Source: Hydractinia symbiolongicarpus
Taxonomy: Eukaryota; Cnidaria; Hydrozoa; Anthoathecata; Hydractiniidae
DNA length: 64,000 bases
Direction: 5' to 3'
Assembly (NCBI RefSeq): GCF_029227915.1
Contig: NC_079881.1
Location: 27,815,501 to 27,879,500, forward strand
In this document: one piece after another, positions 48,593-58,300 of the stretch
Position numbering within the stretch: position 1 is the first letter of the stretch
How the letters are laid out: each line of letters opens with the position of its first letter
Made by a program: the position numbers and the translations under genes
Notes under the pieces: model-generated
What the model was told of the DNA's origin: nothing
What the model saw: only the letters and a program-made list of their open reading frames with translations
Databases searched by the model: none

Positions 48593-50029
48593 ATGGAGTT
48601 TGAAAATATTGTTTTAAATTCTGTTAAAGAAATACATAGAAGGAAAAAGAAAGCTGACTATGACAGCATAGTAACTAACACAAAAGACTTGCATCCTGAA
48701 ATTATTGAGCAAACGCTAAAAGATTTATGTTAACAGAATATATTAAACAAAACGGAGAGAAATGGTACAGAAAGTTATTTATTTGTGAAACAAGTAGAAG
48801 AGGAGAAAGAAAATAGCACAGACGAATCTTTTTCAGAGGAAAAGAAAGATGTTGTTGACGATTTAATCGAAGATAAAAGTGGATATCTGTACGAGGAAGA
48901 AGTTAAAAATTTTGGCCAGTTTATTAAATTTAAAAGTTTGACAACACAGGTTTGCGATTTAAAAGAATTTATTTCGTATAAACTGAGCAAGATCGGGGAC
49001 AACTCGTCAAATATATTAATTAAACAACTGAGGAGTGAAATAGATTTCCTTAAAGAAGAAATAAAGGATTACAAAAAATTGTTTAGCGAAATTTTAAACA
49101 GTAATCAACGTGATCATTCAGTTGAAACGTGTAAACATGTGGAACCGATTAAACAGCATAATCAATGGAACAACGTAATCAAAGGTCCCTCAAGGTTTTC
49201 TACAAATAAAGTTAATAGAAATGAAGAATTACATCATAACAGATTTAACGACCTAAGAGTTGAAGTTAATGACGATTCTAATCAACAAAGTTGGGGTGAT
49301 CAAGATTGTAATTTTACGAAGGAGAGTCAAAATACGCACCACGTAGATGTTAACAACCATATTCGCTCGTCAAATATCTTTAAAAATAATGTAACACACA
49401 GACGAAGACCCAACCCTGTTATCAATCCGTTTCCCGAAAGAGATCAATTAGCTACGAATCTTGAGCATCAAAATGTACACCATTCTAAGAAGATACGGAT
49501 AATGACCGATAGTATACCAAAAGGTATTCGAGTGAAAGAATTTAATGAGCAAATAAAAAATGGGAATGTGAGATTTAAGATATTCCCAGGAGCAAGTGTC
49601 GAAAACTTAAATTATTACGTACAACCAACACTGGAACAAGAAAAACCTGATATTGTCGTTATCCATGTAGGAATCAACAATCTTTTATCAAGTCATCTAA
49701 ATGCAGCGTCAGATAACAAAATTGCCGAACAGATCCTGGACATCGGAAAAAAATGTGTGCGTAACGGAGTAAAAAAAGTCTTTATCTCTGCCTTGGTTAC
49801 GAGCAGACGTGTCGACTCTAATAGAATAAACAGTATTAACAAACTATTAAGAGAAGGATATGATCTACACGGTTATGGCTACATCAGACACAACAATATC
49901 GGAGAAGAACACCTATGGAAAGATGGCATACATTTACGAGAGAATGGTAAGATAATGTTAGCACAAAATTTTATAGCTTTTATAAATAATTTTTTAGATC
50001 AGCAGGGGTATTCAATAGGCTTGGACTAG
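48593..50029 (+). CDS. Retrotransposon ORF1: coiled coil plus SGNH/GDSL hydrolase, interrupted by in-frame TAA
   Basis: The frame starts at ATG 48593 (MEFENIVLNS...) and stays in one phase to TAG 50027-50029, except for a single TAA at 48731-48733 (codon 47). After the TAA no ATG occurs until codon 305, so the ORF starting near 48785 depends on GTG and is probably not a natural start. Codons 10-65 are basic and end in an alternating hydrophobic stretch (ILNKTERNGTESYLFVK) that could be a winged-helix-like fold; this is inference. Codons about 140-168 form a heptad-like coiled coil. A polar Asn/His-rich linker follows. From about codon 300 there is an SGNH hydrolase: TDS (Ser307), PGAS (Gly333), HVGINN (Asn362), DGIH (Asp444, His447). 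All catalytic-type residues are kept, although the usual GDS is TDS. ORF1 proteins of CR1-group LINEs bind RNA or membranes and often carry such an esterase. Confidence 0.82.
48731..48733 (+). other. In-frame premature TAA in ORF1
   Basis: TAA lies between ...KDLC and QNILNK. Upstream and downstream sequence are in the same frame and both look coding, so a point mutation is the simplest explanation. The 3' context (CAGAAT) does not match the CARYYA readthrough signal known from plant viral stop codons. The inverted copy lacks this region, so it cannot be used for comparison. Confidence 0.75.
49990..49996 (+). promoter_or_regulatory. Candidate -1 ribosomal frameshift site T_TTT_TTA at the ORF1/ORF2 overlap
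   Basis: In the ORF1 frame the codons are AAT-TTT-TTA, which gives the canonical X_XXY_YYZ heptamer T_TTT_TTA. A -1 slip here enters the ORF2 frame exactly. The last ORF2-frame stop (TAA 49987-49989) is the codon immediately before the heptamer, and ORF1 ends 33 bases after it. I found no strong hairpin or pseudoknot downstream by eye; only weak pairing is visible. The same site is kept in the inverted copy. Confidence 0.6.
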
Positions 50030-53000
50030 TTTGCGATGATAATAAATCTGATATTCCTGATGAATGTGTTGGGAGTCAATATAGAAATGATCAAAATCCG
50101 ACACATAATTCTCACCAAAGTTCTTTAGATGAAATACATAAATTACGAATTAAGTACCCTTCCAATCCTCTTTTAGGCTATTTAAACATTAATAGTCTCA
50201 GAAACAAAATAATTGATGCAAGAGAAATTCTGACAAAATTTTCACCTGATTATTTTGTATTTGCTGAAACCAAACTAGATGAGAGTTTTCCAAACGAACA
50301 GTTCTATATTGATAACTATGAAATTAGAACTAGAAAAGATAGGAACAAAAATGGAGGAGGGTTAATTGAATATGTTAAGAAAGGAATAGCCTGTAGACAA
50401 GTTAATGATTTGGGTATAACAAATAATGAAATCATTTGCTCAGAATTAACGATAAGAAATAAAAAATGGACAGTTATCAGTATTTATAGACCACCTCATT
50501 ATTCAAACTTAAACAACTTTTTTGAGGAATTAGAGATAGCTTTAAATAAAGCTCTATCTAAAGTCGAAAACATAATAATTATGGGTGATATAAATATCGA
50601 TTGCCATAACTCGAACGATTCTGGTTTCGAAACCTTAAATAATTTCTGTGATATTTTTAGTCTTGAAAATCTTGTCAAAAACAAAACCTGTTTTGCTAGT
50701 CCTAACGGAACAGCTATAGATGTCATTCTTACAAATAGACCCAGATGTCTTCAACACACACTAACATGTGAAACAGGATTAAGTGATCATCATCAAATGG
50801 TAACAACATTTTTAAAATCTCATTTAGCACGCTTAGCATCCAAGAAAATTATTTACAGAAGTTACAAAAATTTTAATGAAGCCAACTTTTTACGTGATGT
50901 TGAGAACGCAAATTTTATTTGTAATAGTAAAGATCCTGAACTGAATTATGAAAACCTCATCAATGTTTTCACATCTATCATAGAAAAGCATGCCCCACAG
51001 AAGCAAAAAACTCTGCGTGGAAACGAGGCACCATTTATGACAAAAGAGTTAAAAAAGGCAATATATACAAGGTCTAGGTTCAAAAATAAATACAATAAAA
51101 ATCCTACTTCTGAAAACAAAATCACGTACAAGAAACAGAGAAACAAGTGTGTAAATTTACGCAAAAAGGCTATCAAAAACCATTTCAAAAGGGTAACAGA
51201 ATCAGGTTTTATTTCCAAAAAAACGTTTTGGGAAACTGTTAAACCCTTGATATCAAATAAAAGTGGAATAAGCAAAGGAGATATAGCGATCATTCAAAAT
51301 GAAAGTTTAGTTACTGATAAAAAACAGCTAACCAAACTTTTCAACGAATACTACATCAATATTTTAGAAAATTCTTGTGGCATGAAACCAAATCCTATAA
51401 AATATAAGAATGTAAATGATAAGTCAAAAATGATTGAAGAAATTGTTGATAGTTTTGAAAATCATCCAAGTATCATTAAAATAAAGGAAATCAATGATTC
51501 TAACAACAATGAGAACTTCACATTCCAAGAAGTTGATGAAAATACAATTTCTAAACTGTTTAATGATTTAAACACCAAAGTATCAACAGGTGAAGATACA
51601 ATACCATCAAAGCTGACAAAATTAGCAAAAAGGCACCTAGTAACGCCACTAACAGATGCTATAAATAGTAGCATAGTTTCAAACAAATTTCCAAGCAAAG
51701 CTAAGCGAGCTGCTGTAACGCCATTGGATAAGGGAGGAAAAGATAAAACTAAAATATCAAACTACAGGCCTGTCAGTGTTTTAAATGTTTTTTCTAAATT
51801 TTACGAAAGGGTTATGAAAGAACAAATAACCGCTTATATGGAATCAAAATTGTCGACCTTTCTCTCCGCCTATAGGAAATGCTATAGTACCCAACAAGTA
51901 CTAATTCGCTTAATAGAGGAATGGAAGAGTAAACTTGATAAGAATTATGTGGTGGGTGCGATCTTGATGGATCTTTCAAAAGCTTTTGACTGTGTACCAC
52001 ATGACTTACTAATTGCGAAACTAGCTGCTTATGGATTTGACAATAAGTCTCTTCAATTCATTCTATCTTATCTTACTGATAGAGAGCAAGCCACTCGAAT
52101 AAATGGGATCTATAGTCTATTTCAAATTATCTTATCTGGTGTACCACAAGGTTCTATTTTGGGACCTATCATATTCAATATATTTATAAATGATTTGTTT
52201 CTTTTTATAGAAAAATATAAGCTACATAATTACGCTGATGATAACACAATATCCAACTTCTCAAATTCTATTCCTAATTTGATAAATACTTTAGAAAACG
52301 AAGCTAAAACTGCCCTCTCCTGGTTAAAAGAGAATAAAATGATTGCAAACCCTGAAAAGTTTCACTCGATAATTCTGACAAAGAATAAGGCAGATAATTT
52401 AGGTCTAAAATTTAATATAGGAAATAATACTATTGAAAGTGAAAATAACGTGAAATTACTAGGTGTGACTATAGACAATAAATTAAATTTTGACAGACAC
52501 GTTAGTGATTTGTGTCGCAAAGCATCAGCCCAACTAAATGCCTTATTTCGATTTAAAAGTTTCTTATCCTTTCAAGCAAAATATATTTTAGTTCAAAGTT
52601 TTATCTACGCAAATTTCAATTATTGTACCCTTATATGGCATTTTTCTTCTTCTAAATCTTTATCTAAAGTCGAAATGATACAAAAACGAGCATTAAGATT
52701 TCTGTATAATGATACGGTAAGTACATACGAAAATTTACTTAAAAATTCCAGCAAGAGTCACATGAATGTAAATCGCTTACGGTCATTGTGTATAGAAATC
52801 TCTAAAACTATAAATAACAGCAGCCCTCTTTTTATGAAAGATATATTTTGTTTAAATGATAACGGTAGGACAGTCAGAGAACAAAATACAAATAATTTGG
52901 TAGTCTCAAGGAAAAGGACCGCGACTTTTGGAACTAATAGCTTATCAGCCCTGGGACCAAAGATTTGGAATAACCTACCATCACATTTGAAACGATGTGA

Positions 53001-53082
53001 CAACCTTAAAGTTTTTAAAAGCATGATTAAAATGTGGGACGGATCTAAATGTAACTGTGATGAATGTAAGGTCCCTTTATAG
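49990..53082 (+). CDS. Retrotransposon ORF2: AP-like endonuclease and reverse transcriptase
   Basis: This 1,030-codon frame makes the nick-and-copy enzyme for target-primed reverse transcription. Residues are counted from 49990. The endonuclease begins near residue 61 (LLGYLNINSLRNK) with AETKL at 92-96, GDIN at 199-202 and SDH at 265-267. The reverse transcriptase has NYRPVS from 591, DLSKAFD at 661-667, GVPQGSILGP from 717, YADD at 748-751, and LGVTIDNKLNF further on. The tail has the LGPKIWNNLP segment and C1021-x-C1023-xx-C1026, as in CR1/L2-type elements. All catalytic residues look intact. There is no ATG before the endonuclease. A TTG at 50410 opens an 890-codon ORF but would lose AETKL. 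The frame overlaps ORF1 by 40 bases in the -1 register, so translation by frameshifting is likely; reinitiation is the alternative. Confidence 0.93.
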   Translation, partial: FFRSAGVFNRLGLVCDDNKSDIPDECVGSQYRNDQNPTHNSHQSSLDEIHKLRIKYPSNPLLGYLNINSLRNKIIDAREILTKFSPDYFVFAETKLDESFPNEQFYIDNYEIRTRKDRNKNGGGLIEYVKKGIACRQVNDLGITNNEIICSELTIRNKKWTVISIYRPPHYSNLNNFFEELEIALNKALSKVENIIIMGDINIDCHNSNDSGFETLNNFCDIFSLENLVKNKTCFASPNGTAIDVILTNRPRCLQHTLTCETGLSDHHQMVTTFLKSHLARLASKKIIYRSYKNFNEANFLRDVENANFICNSKDPELNYENLINVFTSIIEKHAPQKQKTLRGNEAPFMTKELKKAIYTRSRFKNKYNKNPTSENKITYKKQRNKCVNLRKKAIKNHFKRVTESGFISKKTFWETVKPLISNKSGISKGDIAIIQNESLVTDKKQLTKLFNEYYINILENSCGMKPNPIKYKNVNDKSKMIEEIVDSFENHPSIIKIKEINDSNNNENFTFQEVDENTISKLFNDLNTKVSTGEDTIPSKLTKLAKRHLVTPLTDAINSSIVSNKFPSKAKRAAVTPLDKGGKDKTKISNYRPVSVLNVFSKFYERVMKEQITAYMESKLSTFLSAYRKCYSTQQVLIRLIEEWKSKLDKNYVVGAILMDLSKAFDCVPHDLLIAKLAAYGFDNKSLQFILSYLTDREQATRINGIYSLFQIILSGVPQGSILGPIIFNIFINDLFLFIEKYKLHNYADDNTISNFSNSIPNLINTLENEAKTALSWLKENKMIANPEKFHSIILTKNKADNLGLKFNIGNNTIESENNVKLLGVTIDNKLNFDRHVSDLCRKASAQLNALFRFKSFLSFQAKYILVQSFIYANFNYCTLIWHFSSSKSLSKVEMIQKRALRFLYNDTVSTYENLLKNSSKSHMNVNRLRSLCIEISKTINNSSPLFMKDIFCLNDNGRTVREQNTNNLVVSRKRTATFGTNSLSALGPKIWNNLPSHLKRCDNLKVFKSMIKMWDGSKCNCDECKVPL

Positions 53083-53255
53083 AACTTTGTTGTTATTATT
53101 GTTTATATATATAAAAAAAATGATTTTATTTAATTGTAAACATAAAAAAAATTTAGTCGATTTAGATTAGTTTTCTTAATTACTTTTTTTTTTGGAAACT
53201 ATTGTAAATATGTGAATAATCGACTTTAAATAAATTGAAAAGAAAAGAAAAGAAA
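53083..53255 (+). other. Element 3' UTR with nested dyads and AAAAG-repeat tail
   Basis: This 173-bp AT-rich segment follows the ORF2 stop. AGTCGATT at 53155-53162 is complementary to AATCGACT at 53218-53225. Inside that loop, TAGTTT at 53168-53173 is complementary to AAACTA at 53196-53201. Together they could form a two-step stem-loop near the 3' end. CR1/L2-type reverse transcriptases often recognise a 3' structure plus a short repeated tail. The tail here is TTGAAAAGAAAAGAAAAG and then AAA. The same structure lies at 44225-44295 in the inverted copy. Confidence 0.6.
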
Positions 53256-53259
53256 TTAA
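53256..53259. repeat. Candidate target-site duplication TTAA, 3' side
   Basis: TTAA directly follows the AAAAG tail and continues as the satellite TTAATCGCC. It pairs with 48502-48505. The same junction appears inverted at 44191-44194. Confidence 0.45.
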
Positions 53260-55370
53260 TCGCCAGCAAACGAAAACCCGCGATTTCCAGTATATCCCGG
53301 GCTTGGCACGTATAGTCGAAATATATACAAAGAAAGTACCCTGTGAGTAAAGCCATTTCCAGAACGATTTTTTAAATTATTTTTCACCACTAAAGCCCAT
53401 GAGACTTGTAGTTTTCAAAAATATTTTCATTTTTGATGAGACGCTGAATAAAAGCAGTTTAATCGCCGACAAACGAAAACCTGCGATTTCCCTAAATCCC
53501 GGACTCGGCCCGTATAGTCAAAAGTATACAAAGAAAGTACCCAGGGAGTAAACTCATTTCCAGAACGATTTTTTAAATTATTTTTTCACCACTAAAACGC
53601 ATGAGACTTGTAGTTTTCAAAAATGTTTTCATTTTTGATGAGACGCTGAATAAAAGCAGTTTAATCGCCGGCAAACGAAAATCCGCGATTTCCCGTAAAT
53701 CCCGGACTCGGCCCGTATAGTCAAAAGTATACAAAGAAAGTACCCAGGGAGTAAACTCATTTCCCGAACGATTTTTTAAATTATTTTTTCACCACTAAAA
53801 CGCATGAGACTTGTAGTTGTCAAAAATGTTTTCATTTTTGATGAGACGCTGAATAAAAGAAGTTTAATCGCCGGCAAACGAAAACCCGCGATTTCCCGTA
53901 AATCCCGCCTTGGCCGGTATAGTCAAAAGTATACAAAGAAAGTACCCAGGGAGTAAACTCATTTCCCGAAGGATTTTTTAAATTTTTTTTTCACCACTAA
54001 AACGCATGAGACTTGTAGTTTTCAAAAATGTTTTCATTTTTGATGAGACGCTGAATAAAAGAAGTTTAATCGCCGGCAAACGAAAACCCGCGATTTCCCG
54101 TAAATCCCGGCTTGGCCGGTATAGTCAAAAGTATACAAAGAAAGTACCCAGGGAGTAAACTCATTTCCCGAAGGATTTTTTAAATTATTTTTTCACCACT
54201 AAAACGCATGAGACTTGTAGTTTTCAAAAATGTTTTCATTTTTGATGAGACGCTGAATAAAAGAAGTTTAATCGCCGGCAAACGAAAACCCGCGATTTCC
54301 CGTAAATCCCGGCTTGGCCCGTATAGTCAAAAGTATACAAAGAAAGTACCCAGGGAGTAAACTCATTTCCCGAACGATTTTTTAAAATATTTTTTCACCA
54401 CTAAAACGCATGAGACTTGTAGTTTTCAAAAATGTTTTCATTTTTGATGAGACGCTGAATAAAAGCAGTTTAATCGCCGGCAAACGAAAATCCGCGACTT
54501 CCCGTAAATCCCGGACTCGGCCCGTATAGTCAAAAGTATACAAAGAAAGTACCCAGGGAGTAAACTCATTTCCCGAACGATTTTTTAAATTATTTTTTCA
54601 CCACTAAAACGCATGAGACTTGTAGTTGTCAAAAATGTTTTCATTTTTGATGAGACGCTGAATAAAAGAAGTTTAATCGCCGGCAAACGAAAACCTGCGA
54701 TTTCCCGTAAATCCCGCCTTGGCCGGTATAGTCAAAAGTATACAAAGAAAGTACCCAGGGAGTAAACTCATTTCCCGAAGGATTTTTTAAATTTTTTTTT
54801 CACCACTAAAACGCATGAGACTTGTAGTTTTCAAAAATGTTTTCATTTTTGATGAGACGCTGAATAAAAGAAGTTTAATCGCCGGCAAACGAAAACCCGC
54901 GATTTCCCGTAAATCCCGGCTTGGCCGGTATAGTCAAAAGTATACAAAGAAAGTACCCAGGGAGTAAACTCATTTCCCGAAGGATTTTTTAAATTATTTT
55001 TTCACCACTAAAACGCATGAGACTTGTAGTTTTCAAAAATGTTTTCATTTTTGATGAGACGCTGAATAAAAGAAGTTTAATCGCCGGCAAACGAAAACCC
55101 GCGATTTCCCGTAAATCCCGGCTTGGCCCGTATAGTCAAAAGTATACAAAGAAAGTACCCAGGGAGTAAACTCATTTCCCGAACGATTTTTTAAAATATT
55201 TTTTCACCACTAAAACGCATGAGACTTGTAGTTTTCAAAAATGTTTTCATTTTTGATGAGACGCTGAATAAAAGCAGTTTAATCGCCGGCAAACGAAAAT
55301 CCGCGACTTCCCGTAAATCCCGGACTCGGCCCGTATAGTCAAAAGTATACAAAGAAAGTACCCAGGGAGT

Positions 55371-58300
55371 AAACGCATTTCCCGAACGATTTTTTAGATT
55401 ATTTTTTCACCACTAAAACGCATGAGACTTGTAGTTGTCAAAAATGTTTTCATTTTTAATGAGACGCTTAATGAAAGAGGTTTAATCGCCGGAAAACGAA
55501 AACCCGCGATTTCCCGTAAATCCCGGGCTTGGCCCGTATAGTCAAAAGTATACAAAGAAAGTACCCAGGGAGTAAACTCATTTCCCGAACGATTTTTTAA
55601 ATTATATTTTCACCACTAAAACGCATGAGACTTGTAGTTTTAAAAAATGTTTTCATTTTTGATGAGACGCTGAATAAAAGAAGTTTAATCGCCGGCAAAC
55701 GAAAACCCGCGATTTCCCGTAAATCCCGGGCTTGGCACGTATAGTCGAATGTATACAAAGAAAGTACCCTGTGAGTAAAGCGATTTCCAGAACGATTTTT
55801 TAAATTATTTTTTCACCACTAAAGCCCATGAGACTTGTAGTTTTCAAAAATATTTTCATTTTTGATGAGACGCTGAATAAAAGCAGTTTAATTGCCGACA
55901 AACGAAAACCTGCGATTTCCCTAAATCCCGGACTCGGCCCGTATAGTCAAAAGTATACAAAGAAAGTACCCAGGGAGTAAACTCATTTCCAGATCGATTT
56001 TTTAAATTATTTTGTCACCACTAAAACGCATGAGACTTGTAGTTTTCAAAAATGTTTGTATTTTTGATGAGACGCTGAATAAAAGAAGTTTAATCGCCGA
56101 CAAACGAAAACCCGCGATTTCCCGTAAATCCCGGCTTGGCCCGTATAGTCAAAAGTATACAAAGAAAGTACCCAGGGAGTAAACTCATTTCCAGAACGAT
56201 TTTTTAAATTATTTTTTCACCTCTAAAACGCATGAGACTTGTAGTTTTCAAAAATGTTTTCATTTTTGATGAGACGCTGAATAAAAGCAGTTTAATCGCC
56301 GGCAAACGAAAATCCGCGATTACCCGTAAATCCCGGACTCGGCCCGTATAGTCAAAAGTATACAAAGAAAGTACCCAGGGAGTAAACTCATTTCCTGAAC
56401 GATTTTTTAAATTATTTTTTCACCACTAAAACGCAAAGACTTGTAGGTTTTAAAAATGTTTTCATTTTTGATGAGACGCTGAATAAAAGAATTTTAATCG
56501 CCGGCAAACGAAAACCCGCGATTTCCCGTAAATCCCAGCTTGGCCCGTATAGTCAAAAGTATACAAAGAAAGTACCCAGGGAGTAAACTCATTTCCCGAA
56601 CGATTTTTTAAATTATTTTTTCACCACTAAAACGCATGAGACTTGTAGTTTTCAAAAATGTTTTCATTTTTGATGAGACGCTGAATAAAAGAAGTTTAAT
56701 CGCCGGCAAACGAAAACCCGCGATTTCCCGTAAATCCCGGGCTTGGCACGTATAGTCCAATGTATACAAAGAAAGTACCCAGGTAGTAAACTCATTTCCC
56801 GAACGATTTTTTAATTTTTTTTTTCACCACTAAAACGCATGAGACTTGTAGTTTGCAAAAATGTTTTCATTTTTGATGAGACGCTGAATAAAAGAACTTT
56901 AATCGCTGGCAAACAAAAACCCGCGATTTCCCGTAAATCCCGGCTTGGCCGGTATAGTCAAAAGTATACAAAGAAAGTACCCAGGGAGTAAACTCATTTC
57001 CCGAAGGATTTTTTAAATTATTTTTTCACCACTAAAACGCATGAGACTTGTAGTTTTCAAAAATGTTTTCATTTTTGATGAGACGCTGAATAAAAGAAGT
57101 TTAATCGCCGGCAAACGAAAACCCGCGATTTCCCGTAAATCCCGGCTTGGCCCGTATAGTCAAAAGTATACAAAGAAAGTACCCAGGGAGTAAACTCATT
57201 TCCCGAACGATTTTTTAAAATATTTTTTCACCACTAAAACGCATGAGACTTGTAGTTTTCAAAAATGTTTTCATTTTTGATGAGACGCTGAATAAAAGCA
57301 GTTTAATCGCCGGCAAACGAAAATCCGCGACTTCCCGTAAATCCCGGACTCGGCCCGTATAGTCAAAAGTATACAAAGAAAGTACCCAGGGAGTAAACTC
57401 ATTTCCAGATCGATTTTTTAAATTATTTTGTCACCACTAAAACGCATGAGACTTGTAGTTTTCAAAAATGTTTGTATTTTTGATGAGACGCTGAATAAAA
57501 GAAGTTTAATCGCCGACAAACGAAAACCCGCGATTTCCCGTAAATCCCGGCTTGGCCCGTATAGTCAAAAGTATACAAAGAAAGTACCCAGGGAGTAAAC
57601 TCATTTCCAGAACGATTTTTTAAATTATTTTTTCACCTCTAAAACGCATGAGACTTGTAGTTTTCAAAAATGTTTTCATTTTTGATGAGACGCTGAATAA
57701 AAGCAGTTTAATCGCCGGCAAACGAAAATCCGCGATTACCCGTAAATCCCGGACTCGGCCCGTATAGTCAAAAGTATACAAAGAAAGTACCCAGGGAGTA
57801 AACTCATTTCCTGAACGATTTTTTAAATTATTTTTTCACCACTAAAACGCAAAGACTTGTAGGTTTTAAAAATGTTTTCATTTTTGATGAGACGCTGAAT
57901 AAAAGAATTTTAATCGCCGGCAAACGAAAACCCGCGATTTCCCGTAAATCCCAGCTTGGCCCGTATAGTCAAAAGTATACAAAGAAAGTACCCAGGGAGT
58001 AAACTCATTTCCCGAACGATTTTTTAAATTATTTTTTCACCACTAAAACGCATGAGACTTGTAGTTTTCAAAAATGTTTTCATTTTTGATGAGACGCTGA
58101 ATAAAAGAAGTTTAATCGCCGGCAAACGAAAACCCGCGATTTCCCGTAAATCCCGGGCTTGGCACGTATAGTCCAATGTATACAAAGAAAGTACCCAGGT
58201 AGTAAACTCATTTCCCGAACGATTTTTTAATTTTTTTTTTCACCACTAAAACGCATGAGACTTGTAGTTTGCAAAAATGTTTTCATTTTTGATGAGACGC

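Larger units (their letters stand above)
48506..53255 (+). mobile_element. CR1/L2-like non-LTR retrotransposon, longer copy (4,750 bp), plus strand
   Basis: The element holds an 87-bp 5' UTR, ORF1 (48593-50029, interrupted by one TAA), ORF2 (49990-53082) and a 173-bp 3' UTR ending in AAAAG-type repeats (GAAAAGAAAAGAAAAGAAA). There are no LTRs, and integrase and protease motifs are absent. ORF1 with an SGNH esterase, ORF2 with endonuclease plus RT, a CxCxxC tail and a short microsatellite-like 3' end all match the CR1/L2 group of LINEs. Clade assignment is by motif style only. It is flanked by minus-polarity satellite on both sides, with TTAA at each junction. Its 3' 4.16 kb is present again in inverted orientation at 44195-48355. 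Confidence 0.92.
49095..57398 (-). repeat. Right arm of an 8.3-kb inverted repeat (palindrome)
   Basis: This is the inverted partner of 40052-48355, around an axis at 48725. The spacer 48356-49094 (739 bp) is not palindromic. It contains 150 bp of minus-polarity satellite followed by the first 589 bp of the longer retrotransposon copy. Beyond 57398 the right arm jumps to the unit family found near 39,440 on the left. The two sides therefore differ there by about three satellite units. Confidence 0.92.

Noticed and set aside
48731-48740. Programmed stop-codon readthrough at the ORF1 TAA
   Set aside because: The downstream CAGAAT does not fit CARYYA and no stem is evident. A simple nonsense mutation explains it.
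48356-53255. LTR retrotransposon or retrovirus-like element, suggested by the -1 frameshift site
   Set aside because: There are no LTRs, protease, integrase or Gag zinc knuckles. The endonuclease is of the AP-like type and the RT has LINE-style motifs.
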